From NCBI RefSeq assembly GCF_004210375.1, contig NC_134830.1:49667094-49731093 (forward strand): a stretch of 64,000 bases of DNA. The letters run 5' to 3'. Position numbers and translations under genes: made by a program. The notes under the pieces were generated by a model. The model saw nothing but the letters and a program-made list of their open reading frames with translations, had not been told where the DNA came from and ran no database searches. The stretch comes from Tachypleus tridentatus (Eukaryota; Arthropoda; Merostomata; Xiphosura; Limulidae). Positions 52,601-60,474 of this stretch are shown in pieces (position 1 is the first letter of the stretch; every line of letters starts with the position of its first letter).

Positions 52601-55600
52601 TGCATTGAAGAGTGGGGCAAACTTTCTTCAGACCGATGTCAAAGACTGATAGATGGTTACAAGAAGCGTCTCACTGAAGTTATTTCAGCCAAAGGGGGTA
52701 ACACTAGTTATTAGAGGGTAGGGTGTCCTAACTTTTTCCTCAGTTATAATATGCATTTTTGTCGAATTACATTTACAGAAGATCTTGAAAAGTCTTTTCT
52801 TCAGTTTTAATTGCTTAGTTTTATTTCTATAATCTCTCAGTATTGTTGAAATTGAGATTAAATATTTATATATCCAAAAATGTAACAAAAATACACAGGC
52901 TTTCATAGGGTGTCCTAACTTTTCACATCATTGTATATAATAAATTATAACATTACATTATTGTAAATAGCGTCTGTAATTTTATATCAGTTCATATTAA
53001 ACATCCAGTACTTGATTGGTCCTCCATGTACTTCAGTTAACCTCTATGAAAAGACGTGGCATATTGTTGATGAGGTTATTGATGTAAACTACCATGATTT
53101 CATCCCAATTTGTCTCTAGAAGGCGCTGTAATTCAGCTTCAGTAGCTGGCTTAGAGTAGTGGTTAACAAATTTCTATCTCATTTCTGCCAAACAGTTTTC
53201 AATGAGATTACAGTCTGGAGACTTTGTAAACCTTGGCAATCTTGTAACGTCCTCCTAGTCGAGATAAACCTGTGCAATATGTGCACTATCATCCTGCAAA
53301 ACAAAATTATTATCAATCCTTGTCCTAGCATGTGGTAGAAATATAATCTTCATGTGATGCATGTAGGACGTACCATTGACGTTTCCTGAATAATATGAAG
53401 AGAACTCTGTCCACCATGACGAGTAGCTGCCCAAATATGCAGTGCACCACTTCCTGTATACTCCCTATAGGAAAAACAGTCTTTCCTCGTCTGTTATCTT
53501 GGCAAATAACGAACATCAATCCTTTAACAAGTCAGAAACAGGGCTCATCTAAAAAGGTGGCATGTCACCATATAATAACTGTAAGTTAGCAAGGTGTTTT
53601 GCCCAAGTAACATGGTGACGGTGTTAAATTCTGGGTTATTTCGGTTTACAGATAGCCCTTCTTGCAAAATAATCTTGTTTGATCAGTCTCCTATTCAATG
53701 TTCTTTGGATACCTTGGAATGTATATGTTCGTGCTATTGCTGTCGTAAACTGTTACAAAAGTTCTTTCCTCTTTAATTTATTATCTTGATCCAAACACGG
53801 TAATTTCGACCATTAGTTTTTTTCGGCGTCTACCAATAGACTTTTCTGGAACATGGTTTCATGTAACACGATGACATTTTATAATTCTGGATACATTACT
53901 CTGGAATACTCTACTGTTCTGGCAATGTTCGTTTGCTTCATACCATTTCTGAACAGTCGAACAATTTAACTACTGATAACTAAACCAAGTACAGAAAAAT
54001 TGTCTGAACAAACAAACTGATCTGTTTCGAAAAAATTATACCAAACTCACACCCTTTTTATACAAAGCAAGTGTGTATATATGTTTTGATGAACAACTTA
54101 TACAGACCAGAATAACAATAATGTTTGCCCAATCATACATAACCTCCTCTGTCACTACTCTTGTATTTACTCATTAACCAGTTCATAAATGTAGACAATA
54201 ATATCAATTTAGAATAATATGTAAACATTTTGTCCAAGATTGTATTTATAACAAAAACTGGTTATTCACTTTGACTCATTTTTGGCCCCACTCATTTTGT
54301 TCCTCAAAAACTTCCTGTTACAAAACAAATCTCTATATATTCACCACCATTTATAAATTCTGTCTATACTCGAAACTATTTATGTGTTTGATTGAGGCTT
54401 CACAACTTGTAATTCTACTCATTTTCTTGTGGCTCAAACTTCTGTTAAAATATAAAAATATTGTTTCATCTTTAACTTTGTCTTTTGTAATTCTCGCTAT
54501 CTTGTTTTCACCGGTAACAAGATATTTTCCTTAATATAAAATCAATGATCGTATCGCATAACAATGATTGCAATTAAACTAGTTTTTAAGCTTGTATGTC
54601 TTGATGGATGTCTGTATTGCATGGTCTAGGTGGGAGGAGTTACCTCGATAAACTGAATGGCCACCTGTCATATTGCATAGCTTTTGTGAGAGTAGTTACT
54701 TCAATAAAGTGAATAGCTACCTGGTATATTGCGTGAAATTGGTATATTTGGTGGAAAGAGTACCTCAATAAACTGAATATCTATCTTTTATATTGCTTAT
54801 ATCTTTGGTAGTTTGTTTTGATTATTAATCCAGATTGTTTGCGTTACCAACTAGCTAATCTGATTAAATTTTGTGGATCAGAGTTAAAGCAATCGCTTTT
54901 TGAGTTGCCTGTTAAATATTTTTTGTGCCATCAAAATCTTAATTAGTTTGGTTAAAAATAGATAATTCGTTCCATTTATCTGCCTTGTGTGTACACATAA
55001 ATACACAATTTATTCCATCTATAAGTTTAATATTATGCATCAGAAAACAAACAACCTGTTTAGATTATATTCCCAACTATCCTCCACTATTAAACAGTTA
55101 CCCTATTTAAGTTATAACAGTGTAATGTAAAGAAACTTCTGTTTTTATGACGTTACTTTGCCCTGACATTAAATGATATAATATGGTTTATTGAAGAATG
55201 ATGTACATCTAGAGAAGAAGAAAAAAAACCCAAGAAAATGGCCAAACTGAAAATGAGAACATACAAACAGTTAAATAAAAGAAGGAAAAAAGACGAATTA
55301 ATTAGCATCAAAATATGAACAGTTCTATCTTCATAATTTATTTTATAATCTAGATTGTGAATTTCGGTGAGAAAGGAACTTGAATACCACTCAGCCGTTT
55401 GATTAACCACTTTTCACTGAATTAGACCAGTTTCGGGCAGTTCCAACCTCTCATTGCCAACCCTAAGAATTTGTAGCTGGTGCTGTGTAAACATAAAGGT
55501 TCATTCCAGTCAGTGAAAGACAAACCAAACACTATGTGCATCATATACAAATGTCTACTACTAAATGAATCTCTTTTTGTGGCTTATCATTATCTTAGTG

Positions 55601-57293
55601 GAATAACTTGAGACTGCAGTAACAGTTATATGTGGTTTGATGAACGATAGACTGAAATTTAGCTTTCTTACGCAATGATATTTTTATCGTTTGTGATGAA
55701 AGAGGAAATATTCTGAATTGTTTTGTCCAATAAGTAATCCTAAATTAGAATAACAATACAACCCATTAGTAATTTCTTCAAGTTCAAAACTAAACCTAAT
55801 TGTATACCGTCAACCTGGTGACAGGAACCTATAGGCAATACATATACATATACATATAAATAACTGATAAACGAGGCCACAGAAATACTTGGTGAAAGAA
55901 GTAAATTAATATATAGTAATATTGGACAGGTATCTTCTTAATGACACATATTGTTAATCGTTTAGGCGTAAGAGATTCGTAAGGTCACAAACTTTGGGAC
56001 TGACAGACTCAGTGAAGAAATGTGCTTACATCAACTTGTTTTCACTACATTTTATTATTCGTGAGTTGAAATTTCGTTCTATTCGTTTCTTATCTGGTAT
56101 ATATATTTATTATTATTTAACCACAATAATAAATAGTTTTATTGATTGTTTCGTACTAATATTCAGTAAATTTGCAAGTGCGCGATTACAAATTAGTTGA
56201 AACCATTTTACGCAGATATTCATTAACGCCCCGGACATATAATTTTTTTCTAAGAGTTTAGTTTTCTAAGCGAATTTCGCATAGTTGTTGAAACAGTCAC
56301 GTCTAAACATAAATCTGAAAAATGTATGTATGAATTCTACAGTCGGTTTATATTAGAATAAGCCTCACACAATAACCAATCCAGTTTCAAGTAGAATTAG
56401 GCCTACTAGCACCAGAGCTAACCACCGTGACCGGCAACCATTGTAAACTAAATTTTTATTAAATTATTAATAAACACATTTTTAAAAATTTACATAAATT
56501 TTTAAACAATATAAAAAGTGGCGTGGTTGGCCACCCCACTAAATCCGACACTGGTATAGCGAAAGTTCGAGAAACAAATGATTTTTTACGTCTATATTGT
56601 CCAAGTAGATACGAAAGCCAAGAAATACAAAAGAACGCTAGCTTTAATAAACAGTTTTTTATAAGTGACACTATCTGCGTTTTAAAAAACTCTTAAATAA
56701 AAATTTTTAAACCTTAAGGTTATTCTTCACTTATTCTAAAGAGTAAACATGGTAAAATCTTAAAGTTCCTAAGGTATGACCAAAATGATAATTTAATAAT
56801 AAAGACGTTTTATTATAAAAATACAAAACCTTATAACCTAAACTTTTTCTAAAGTTGTACCTTTCTAATCGGGGACATTCCTAGTTTTCTTTTGATGAAT
56901 ATTTACTTCATAGCTCAGATTACAAAATTTTTGTATTAAATTGATTTTGTAAGTCTGTACGTTTTCCTAACAACATGAACAAAGATATTTGGATTTAGTT
57001 GTTTCTATAATTATAAATATAATCGTTGCTATTTAACTTTCAAACTAGTTTCTACCATTACTACTGAAACGTGCTAAGGTAAGTAACATATACAGACACA
57101 CCAGTTAATAGGATAAGTTTTATCACAAATGCAAGCAAAGAAATATTAATTTAACTGTCACCTCTTCCTCTGAACAGCTTAGATTTTCTGGGGATTCTTC
57201 TGGGGGCGTTCCATAAGGGGTTTCGTTTTCGTTTTCCGAACCTTCCTTCCCAATCTGTTTGATTATTTTTTCTAATGAGCTCAAATCCATCAT
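31415..57293 (-). CDS. PH-RhoGAP protein of the ARHGAP9/12/15/27 family, 13 exons, 532 aa
   Basis: GTPase-activating protein predicted to speed GTP hydrolysis on Rac/Rho-type GTPases, with a PH domain for membrane targeting. Exons read on the minus strand: 57293-57162, 50590-50507, 48915-48724, 44337-44197, 41654-41559, 40660-40562, 39215-39098, 37025-36891, 35735-35634, 34196-34119, 33861-33733, 32795-32690, 31601-31415. They total 1599 nt with all phases compatible. Residues 1-136 are acidic and low complexity, about 138-248 form the PH domain (GKLLMTKLEDGRK ... STDWYRDIHSAI), 249-333 a linker, and about 338-525 the RhoGAP domain. The GAP arginine finger is visible in GLYRVSGNLA, with GALKLFFREM and NLAIVFGPTLM also present. 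The length is near that of ARHGAP15, and no SH3 or WW domain was found. Family assignment is confident; the exact orthologue is not. Confidence 0.92.
32175..32705. repeat. 67-bp minisatellite containing copies of an exon end and splice donor
   Basis: About eight units with ACCTCAGTAAATGGCTGGTA, TAAAACTGTATTTTATAT and ACAACAGTTAAATGTTAAAC. The final unit runs into RhoGAP exon 12 (32690-32795): each unit carries the 14-nt exon end plus the intron start. Confidence 0.95.
32690..32795 (-). CDS. RhoGAP gene exon 12
   Basis: This 106-nt exon encodes GKQTMNKKMASIKEIIHSLP and EANYETLKFLISHLLR, matching the LPxxNxxTLkfLxxHLxxV segment of RhoGAPs. Acceptor CTCACACAG and donor gtctgt. Its last 14 nt and its donor also occur in every unit of the adjacent minisatellite. 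Confidence 0.92.
33030..33150. repeat. Short tandem repeat of about 46 bp, 2-3 copies
   Basis: Units of ATTATACTACCTACAGAGGT and ATTAGTTTATATTATAA in a RhoGAP-gene intron. Confidence 0.8.
33733..33861 (-). CDS. RhoGAP gene exon 11: GAP domain core
   Basis: This 129-nt exon encodes DYSLLETVDDVHILTGALKL, FFREMREPLIPVSCFLQIMD and VL. It includes the conserved lysine and FFRE-x-x-EPL motif of the GTPase-binding surface. Acceptor CTTCTCTCAG and donor gtgagt. Confidence 0.95.
34119..34196 (-). CDS. RhoGAP gene exon 10: arginine-finger exon
   Basis: This 78-nt exon encodes LNTDGLYRVSGNLAQVQKLR and LHVDQ. The Arg of GLYRVSG is the catalytic arginine finger of RhoGAPs and is intact. Acceptor CTCTTGCAG and donor gtatgt. 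Confidence 0.95.
34275..34392 (-). repeat. Second SINE family, diverged
   Basis: Recognised by ACTACACGATGGGCTATCTG, TGAGCCCACTACAGG and ACCATAAGCCTACACAC. It lies in a RhoGAP-gene intron. Confidence 0.65.
34885..35155. repeat. 46-bp tandem repeat, about 5 diverged copies
   Basis: Units with TGATACATAGCTGGTACTCT and AGGTATACAAACCTCACA. The array ends shortly before the SINE at 35220. Confidence 0.88.
35220..35500 (+). repeat. SINE family 1, intact with target-site duplication
   Basis: Full-length copy flanked by the 10-bp direct repeat ATCACATACA (35210-35219 and 35501-35510). It lies in an intron of the RhoGAP gene. The duplication fixes the element ends and suggests a fairly recent insertion. 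Confidence 0.95.
35634..35735 (-). CDS. RhoGAP gene exon 9: start of GAP domain
   Basis: This 102-nt exon encodes EPVFGYSLQSLCEREKTNIP and KFVLKCIAQIELF, equivalent to VFGxxLxxLCxREnxxVPkFVxxCI in family members. Acceptor TTCTAAACAG and donor gtaagt. Confidence 0.94.
36025..36300. repeat. Tandem repeat of about 123 bp, 2-3 diverged copies
   Basis: AAATGTCTACAAGATTAGG, TTAATCAGGTCTAGAACTTT and GTATGTAGCATCTG recur in order. Confidence 0.7.
36490..36590 (-). repeat. Second SINE family, head fragment
   Basis: CTCTGTCCACTGCAGG, AATCGAACCTGTATTTTAGC and GTTGTAAAATCATAAACTTA match the head in reverse. Confidence 0.6.
36891..37025 (-). CDS. RhoGAP gene exon 8: helical linker before GAP domain
   Basis: This 135-nt exon encodes DHLKNAHGAFFNSFGDRNRI, HNKLLQFFHKRPSIENLKRK and GILK. 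It matches the conserved KLxxFxxRRPxxxxLxxKGxxK stretch just before the RhoGAP domain in this family. Acceptor TTTCTACAG and donor gtaatt. Confidence 0.92.
37515..38170. repeat. 54-bp minisatellite, 12 copies, open frame on the minus strand
   Basis: The unit contains TTATACTTCTTTATAATGTT and ACGATAATACTGGTCTGAAC. Because 54 is a multiple of 3 there is an uninterrupted 267-codon frame on the minus strand (38156-37353), with 18-residue repeats CHCSDQYYRNIIKKYKSL. It sits in an intron of the RhoGAP gene, on the same strand. Confidence 0.95.
38165..38900. repeat. 49-bp minisatellite interrupted by a Penelope-like fragment
   Basis: Units with AAGTCCTACCTCTTGTGAAC and TTATGTCTGTAAGCTAG lie at 38215-38420 and again at about 38810-38890, on both sides of the Penelope-like 3' end. 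Confidence 0.85.
38425..38808 (+). mobile_element. Penelope-like element, 3' end with GIY-YIG C-terminus
   Basis: The + strand reads HVFEHCKSNEHNITIENTQI, LNKETNMNKRKIKEALLIQQ, LKPKINQYKGTPLYLY then stop. This is the C-terminal end of the GIY-YIG nuclease domain of Penelope-like retroelements (tnmNKRKIkEALlI ... iN.y.G..LY). The 3' region carries CGAAGAAGGTCGAAACGTTG, a motif common in such elements. It interrupts a 49-bp minisatellite that resumes at about 38810. Confidence 0.8.
39098..39215 (-). CDS. RhoGAP gene exon 7: linker
   Basis: This 118-nt exon starts in phase 0 and leaves one base. It encodes a polar linker (PSPENIKSEEKSLNNDGVNE, then SDLRKKNRF and SCRSPK). It was recognised by its clean acceptor (TTCAATAG), donor gtaagt and the exact phase match to both neighbours rather than by homology. 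Confidence 0.82.
40562..40660 (-). CDS. RhoGAP gene exon 6: PH domain, C-terminal helix
   Basis: This 99-nt phase-0 exon encodes LTTLLGQTLLFQDDSDQTST, DWYRDIHSAISML. It contains the conserved tryptophan of the PH C-terminal helix (DWYRDI). Acceptor CTTATTACAG and donor gtaagt. Confidence 0.92.
41079..41142. repeat. Imperfect hairpin in RhoGAP-gene intron
   Basis: The inner stem TTTAGCCTGAGAATC / GATTCAGGCTAAA closes around an ATAA loop, and the outer stem TTTGTTAAA / TTTAACAAA extends it to about 62 nt. Function unknown. Confidence 0.75.
41559..41654 (-). CDS. RhoGAP gene exon 5: PH domain, middle
   Basis: This 96-nt phase-0 exon encodes GLWGSKADSFINLAGAVISW and CPDKSSKKNVFR. The DKSSKKNVF segment is strongly conserved in ARHGAP12/27 relatives. 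Acceptor TTATCTCTAG and donor gtaatc. Confidence 0.92.
41888..42015 (+). repeat. Second SINE family
   Basis: CAGTGGCTCAGAGGAATAAC, GGCTTACAATGCTAAAATCC and GGGCATAGTAGAGATAGCCC, followed by a diverged tail. Confidence 0.75.
43050..43321 (-). repeat. SINE family 1, intact with target-site duplication
   Basis: Full-length copy flanked by the 10-bp direct repeat GTTTAAGTAA (43040-43049 and 43322-43331), in a RhoGAP-gene intron. Confidence 0.95.
43365..43730. repeat. Diverged tandem repeat of about 40 bp, split by a SINE
   Basis: Units with TTATTGGTGTATTCAAAC and CTGGGCTTAA. The second-family SINE at 43551-43672 lies inside. Confidence 0.75.
43551..43672 (+). repeat. Second SINE family, inserted in a short tandem repeat
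   Basis: CCCCAGTGGCACAGCAGTAT head, GTTGGGCAGAGTACAGATAG and a tail with TTTTTGCTTAATAATAAAC. TTATTGG occurs on both sides, and the host repeat resumes after the element. Confidence 0.82.
44197..44337 (-). CDS. RhoGAP gene exon 4: PH domain, N-terminal half
   Basis: This 141-nt phase-0 exon encodes NPKRQGKLLMTKLEDGRKR, LKKQWSSHHVVLTDVMLLCY and KDVQSTAL. The layout G-x-L ... K-x-W-x-x-x-x-V-L matches PH strands 1-3 in ARHGAP12/15/27. Acceptor CTCTCTCCAG and donor gtaaat are clear. Confidence 0.92.
44615..44710. repeat. 39-bp tandem repeat, 2-3 copies
   Basis: AGCTGCTGGACATACATAGG followed by AAACAGGGGAAAAAA. Confidence 0.85.
45180..46206 (+). mobile_element. Tc1-like transposon, 5' truncated and internally deleted
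   Basis: It reads ESCFTIWHSDERVWVWWMPG, RRYL, then GIMVWGCVS, VKGNLYATAYNDILENCVFE, LLDNAPVHKAWSVKTWF and LWDELERRPRARPSRPTSVP with DLTNALVVE. The segment between KTWF.. and LWDELE has lost the catalytic SPDLNPIEH stretch. The right terminus (ACATTTGGCCATGTAGTG followed by TA) is kept. No matching left terminus was found. It lies in the RhoGAP-gene intron. Confidence 0.9.
46485..47060 (+). other. Acidic open frame and decayed continuation, unknown
   Basis: A 74-codon frame (46485-46709) encodes an acidic peptide (MAVEDNHTSDGVTVDLMEQD, NFGNELDYELELDKDIRNF). A second frame continues with YIVSSINSEEHAFAPPGN, as if after a one-base shift. It lies 280 bp beyond the Tc1-like relic, within a RhoGAP-gene intron on the opposite strand. 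It may be part of an unidentified mobile element, or chance. Confidence 0.25.
47388..47502 (+). repeat. Second SINE family
   Basis: CCCTCGGTGGTACGGTGATA, ACGGACTTACAAGGCTAAAG and GGTTCGATTCCCTC, a well-kept B box. Confidence 0.75.
47640..47785. repeat. Tandem repeat of about 55 bp, 3 copies
   Basis: Units share GAAATGCATCATGGGAGTGA and CACTGCTGGTCTA. Confidence 0.8.
48724..48915 (-). CDS. RhoGAP gene exon 3
   Basis: This 192-nt exon is phase 0 and encodes a serine-rich linker (TTTSLERLVEIGG, PRKLPLSKSLSLPYQLDELR) ending DQIL just before the PH domain. Donor gtactt is clear. The acceptor (ATTCAAAG) has a weak pyrimidine tract, so the upstream edge could be off by a few codons. Confidence 0.8.
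49960..50385. repeat. 35-bp minisatellite with an internal palindrome
   Basis: Eight close copies (49960-50220) of AATGTATTGTCAGTATACTG plus GCAATTAGCCTTAGT, then about four decayed units. Each unit carries the perfect palindrome CAGTATACTG. Confidence 0.94.
50507..50590 (-). CDS. RhoGAP gene exon 2
   Basis: This 84-nt exon is phase 0 at both ends, with acceptor TTCGTTTACAG and donor gtactt. It encodes WFNSTDSSLPYLSEGNEIPQ and VSYVTEIQ, low-complexity sequence upstream of the PH domain. A further exon in the 6.6-kb intron upstream cannot be excluded. Confidence 0.8.
51330..52933 (+). mobile_element. Tc1-like transposon with long IR/DR-type terminal repeats
   Basis: A 1.6-kb element with TA at both borders and terminal inverted repeats of about 210 bp. 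Each contains two copies of the AAAGTTAGGA motif (51343 and 51529; mirrored at about 52725 and 52910), the IR/DR layout seen in Sleeping Beauty-type elements. The transposase begins MVRAKELSEAFRKKIVAAYE at 51711 and shows GGGSVMAWGSFTVAGPGQF, LQHDNDPKHTSKSTKNWL and SQSPDFNLIEMLWGDLKRAV. Frameshifts and stops (near 51820 and 52142, and at 52494) disable it. Confidence 0.93.
53005..53995 (-). mobile_element. Tc1-like DDE transposase relic
   Basis: On the minus strand there are an HTH-like GMKQTNIARTVEYSRV, a Tc1-like RLIKQDYFARRAI-type stretch in pieces, then FVLQDDSAHIAQVYLD, RLPRFTKSPDCNLIENCLAE and LETNWDEIMVVYINNLINNM. These are the D..H and SPDxNxIEN landmarks of Tc1/mariner transposases. 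Many stops and frameshifts are present, and no terminal repeats were identified. Confidence 0.78.
54600..54800. repeat. Tandem repeat of about 60 bp, 3 diverged copies
   Basis: Units share TACCTCAATAAACTGAAT and TATTGCATAG. Confidence 0.75.
54801..57160. other. RhoGAP-gene intron 1 without recognised elements
   Basis: AT-rich sequence. I looked on the minus strand for a WW or SH3 exon, which relatives of this gene often carry, and found none. Confidence 0.4.
57162..57293 (-). CDS. RhoGAP gene exon 1 (start codon, acidic N-terminus)
   Basis: It begins with tandem ATG ATG (MMDLSSLEKIIKQIG...) preceded by an in-frame TGA two codons upstream, which supports the start. The rest is Glu/Pro-rich (YGTPPEESPENLSCSEEE) and ends at donor gtgaca in phase 0. 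It is assigned to this gene by strand, phase and position. It shows no recognisable domain, so this is the least certain exon. Confidence 0.7.
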
Positions 57294-57689
57294 TTTTCAT
57301 ACTTCTTTTACTGTAGGTTCCATAGCACTTAAAACACGTCCAGAATCGTAGAACATGACTTCCTCACTGGTGGCGTTTAACTCAGGAAGTTAGAACTTCC
57401 TGGCCGCTCTACTGCCTTGAATGAAACTTCCAGATGTATGGGTGTGATAATTAAGTTTCTTGCATGACAAACACAAGCTTCTATCAACCACTTTTTAATC
57501 ACAATACACGTTATTTTATTGTACTTTAGAAGATGAGTAACCTCCCTCTGTAGCTTTTATTGTTTTACTTGTACTACAGGGTAATTTATGAAACACTTTC
57601 GTAACCAGCACACAGAGTGTTATTTGTTTATTAACACATCTAGAGATAGCTTTACCCGTATACAAAAATAATGTTGTGGGCTGTCTAGA

Positions 57690-57945
57690 ATACAAATGGG
57701 TGTCATGAGGCTATTTAGAAAACAGATTGGTGTTATATTAGTGCTCAGAAAACAGATTGGTGTTATATTAGTGCTCAGAAAACAGATTGGTGTTATGATA
57801 GTGCTCAGATATCAGAGATGAGTTACGACACTGCTCAGAAAACATATTTGAGTTATGAGGCTATTCAGAATGCAAATTTGTATTATGAGGTTGTCCAGAA
57901 GACATGTGGCTGTCTTATGAGGCTGTCCAGCAGACAAATTGGTTA
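57690..57945. repeat. 30-bp tandem repeat, about 8 copies
   Basis: Units of GAAAACAGATTGGTGTTATA followed by TTAGTGCTCA. The first three are nearly identical, the later ones diverged. Confidence 0.88.
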
Positions 57946-58178
57946 TATAATGCTGACTCACTATTATCGACTTTCCTGTACTAACTATAGGCTATCTATT
58001 GTTAATGTTAGCTATTTGTAATAAATTGTGTAAGCATATGAATGACATTAATACAATATATTGTTTATGATATTTTTTACTGAACTGTTATTCGTTATCC
58101 CAGATAAAAAGTAGAACTGGTATTTATAAACAGCTAGAGTAAAACGACATTTCTTTTAAGTAGTTAATATCCAAAGAA

Positions 58179-58264
58179 CTTAACTCCATAAAATTCGTTA
58201 GCAAAAGCAAGATGACGTGATTTCGCATCACCTTGCTTTTGCTAACGAATGTGATGGAGTTAAG
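58179..58264. repeat. Long near-perfect inverted repeat (hairpin)
   Basis: Arms 58179-58211 and 58232-58264 are 33 nt each and complementary at 31 positions. The 20-nt centre holds a further short stem (GTGAT / ATCAC around TTCGC). No flanking element or gene explains it. Its 86-nt length fits a small-RNA precursor or a tiny palindromic element, but nothing decides between these. Confidence 0.9.
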
Positions 58265-58614
58265 TCACTCCTACATCAACCATCGATTTATAACAAATTA
58301 TTAAGCACATTGAAAGTAACGGTACACATCAAACGTTACCAGGAAAACCATTCCACGAATTTATAACTTCAACAGAAAGATGGACTGACTAGATTAATCT
58401 GAGACTGAAGCTCATGAACGAGTCTTCTTTTAAACGAAGCCTGTTCATCATTGACCATCATTAACATGTTAAAACAGTTTGAATAACTCCAATCATCCAG
58501 GACTACAGATTCTACAAATATATCACTACCGTAGACCTTGCGTTCATGAAACATACATAATGACCTTATGACCTTTATCAAGAAAAGCAAAGCTTTAAAT
58601 GCTATATTCTATAG

Positions 58615-58732
58615 CCTCCCCCACCGGTGACTCAACAATAATTTTGAGGACTTAAAAAGCTATAAAAAGGGTTTCGATAACCACGGTAAAAGAGCGCAGC
58701 CCTTGTGTATTTTTGTGCAAAGCAACAAACGG
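58615..58732 (+). repeat. Second SINE family, diverged
   Basis: CCCCCACCGGTGACTCAACA, GGGTTTCGATAACCACGG and CAGCCCTTGTGTATTTTTGT. Confidence 0.65.
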
Positions 58733-59494
58733 TGTGTGTGTGTGTGGGGGGGGGTATTTGGAATTCGAAACTTGTATAAATTCACTTTACATCACATCCA
58801 CAGGTTTCGACAGTGGCGTATTTAGGTAAGAACTAGAGATGGCTCACAGTCTTAATGGAGGCCCATTGATAATTTTATTCTATGTAAAATTACGTGGGAT
58901 GCAGGGCTCACACAACCATAAATCCTCCACTGACTTTGGGACATTTTGTATTTGTATTATTAATGTTATTTATTTACAGCAGAAAGGTATTTCCAAATTG
59001 TTCCTATATTTCACAGTATCAAAAATATCTCTGGGAAACTGCTCAGATTCTTCTAAGCTAAGGAATGTTCCCTAGCATTTTAACGTCATCAGCAAATTGC
59101 CATTATTAATCGTCAAGAAGAGAAACCTAAATAGTTAGACCAAATGATTGGCATGAATCTCTGAGAAATGACCACATAATTCCGTTTGTTATTATCGTTT
59201 ATTTTCCCGCCAATAATCCAGTTTCTATGCAGTCTTCAACGTGTCTATTAATTTTGTTGAAGCCTAATCCAGTTAATCGAAACTAAGTAGTTTTTAGTAG
59301 CTAGGTGATATCAAATCTAATTCCAGTTTCCACGTTCAACATTAAGTCCTGACCTTGTATGTCATTAAGATGAGTTCATTCTTGGTTGACCAACTTCAGA
59401 CAGATTATTGTTCAATACTTGTTGGACTAGGAGGGGAGTATACGTTGGTGTTTAAAGTTTAATAATTCCTAGAATATAAGATAGTTTAGAATAA

Positions 59495-59775
59495 GGAAAT
59501 GGCAGGAGTCTGTGGAGTCGAGAAAAAGACAAGTGAAGCTAAGTTGGTTTGGTCACGTGGAGAAAAGAGGAAAAAGTCATGATGAGAGCATTAGAGCTGT
59601 CAGTAGCCAACAAGAGCGGACAGAGTAGGCCAGTAAAGCTTTAGAAAGATGGGGTTTAAAGAGAACATGGACGAGATAGGAATTGCAGAAGAACTGGCAG
59701 TGCATTGAATGAAGATGATTGGAGGAGGGCAAAACGTGTGAAGTACGACGACCACTGCAAAAGGAAAATGTTGAA
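59495..59775 (+). mobile_element. LINE relic (3' end of an RT-encoding ORF)
   Basis: In shifting frames it reads RQVKLSWFGHVEKRG, then a piece resembling the KR-x-GRPxxRWxDxIRED region, and NEDDWRRAKRVKYDD. This is the usual C-terminus of several non-LTR retrotransposon ORF2 proteins. It is strongly decayed. Confidence 0.68.
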
Positions 59776-59823
59776 TAATAATAATAATACATTAAGTCAC
59801 TGTTTGAAATAAATAATAATAAT

Positions 59824-60103
59824 TTTGTTTGTTTGTTTTTGAATTTCGCACAAAGCTACTCGAGAGCTATCTGCGCTAGCCGTCCCTAATTTAGCAGTGT
59901 AAGACTAGAAGGAAGGCAGCTGGTCATCACCACCCACCGCCAACTCTTGGGCTACTCTTTTTACCAACGACTAGTGGGATTGACCGTCACATTATAACGC
60001 CCCCACGGCTGAAAGGGCAAGAATGTTTGATGTGACGGGAATTCGAACCCGCGACCCTCAGATTACGAATCGCACGCCTTAACACGCTTGGCTATGCCGG
60101 GCC
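59824..60103 (-). repeat. tRNA-derived SINE, family 1
   Basis: Full-length copy inserted in an (AAT)n run, so ATAATAATAAT occurs on both sides. Confidence 0.93.
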
Positions 60104-60474
60104 GATAATAATAATATTCTTAACAAGTACGCTAAAAAGATATTCGACATTAACTCGTATTAAATGCACGGTTTATTAGAGATCCTTTAATTGTCGACAT
60201 TTAACCTACAAAATCAGCTAATCATTTGTTGCCTTAGTTTCAATCACTTTTGACGATGGTTTTTTATTGCCTTTCCACAGGCGCAGAAACTGCCATGTTC
60301 ACTACTCCTATGAATATACTTAATGGACGTTAACCAATAAAATAAAGTTTTCAACCTGCTTCATCTTTCTCTGCCCAAACTGTAAATTATCTCAGGTCCT
60401 AGGTTTAAATGAATTGTATCGAAGTTTGCTTGCCTTTCGTGGATCAAACAAGCTTACATTAAGAAACCTTCATT

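Noticed and set aside
55153-55410. Candidate WW-domain exon for the RhoGAP gene (minus frame with EWYSSSFLTEIH)
   Set aside because: The second tryptophan, spacing and proline of a WW domain are absent, and no splice sites fit the phase.
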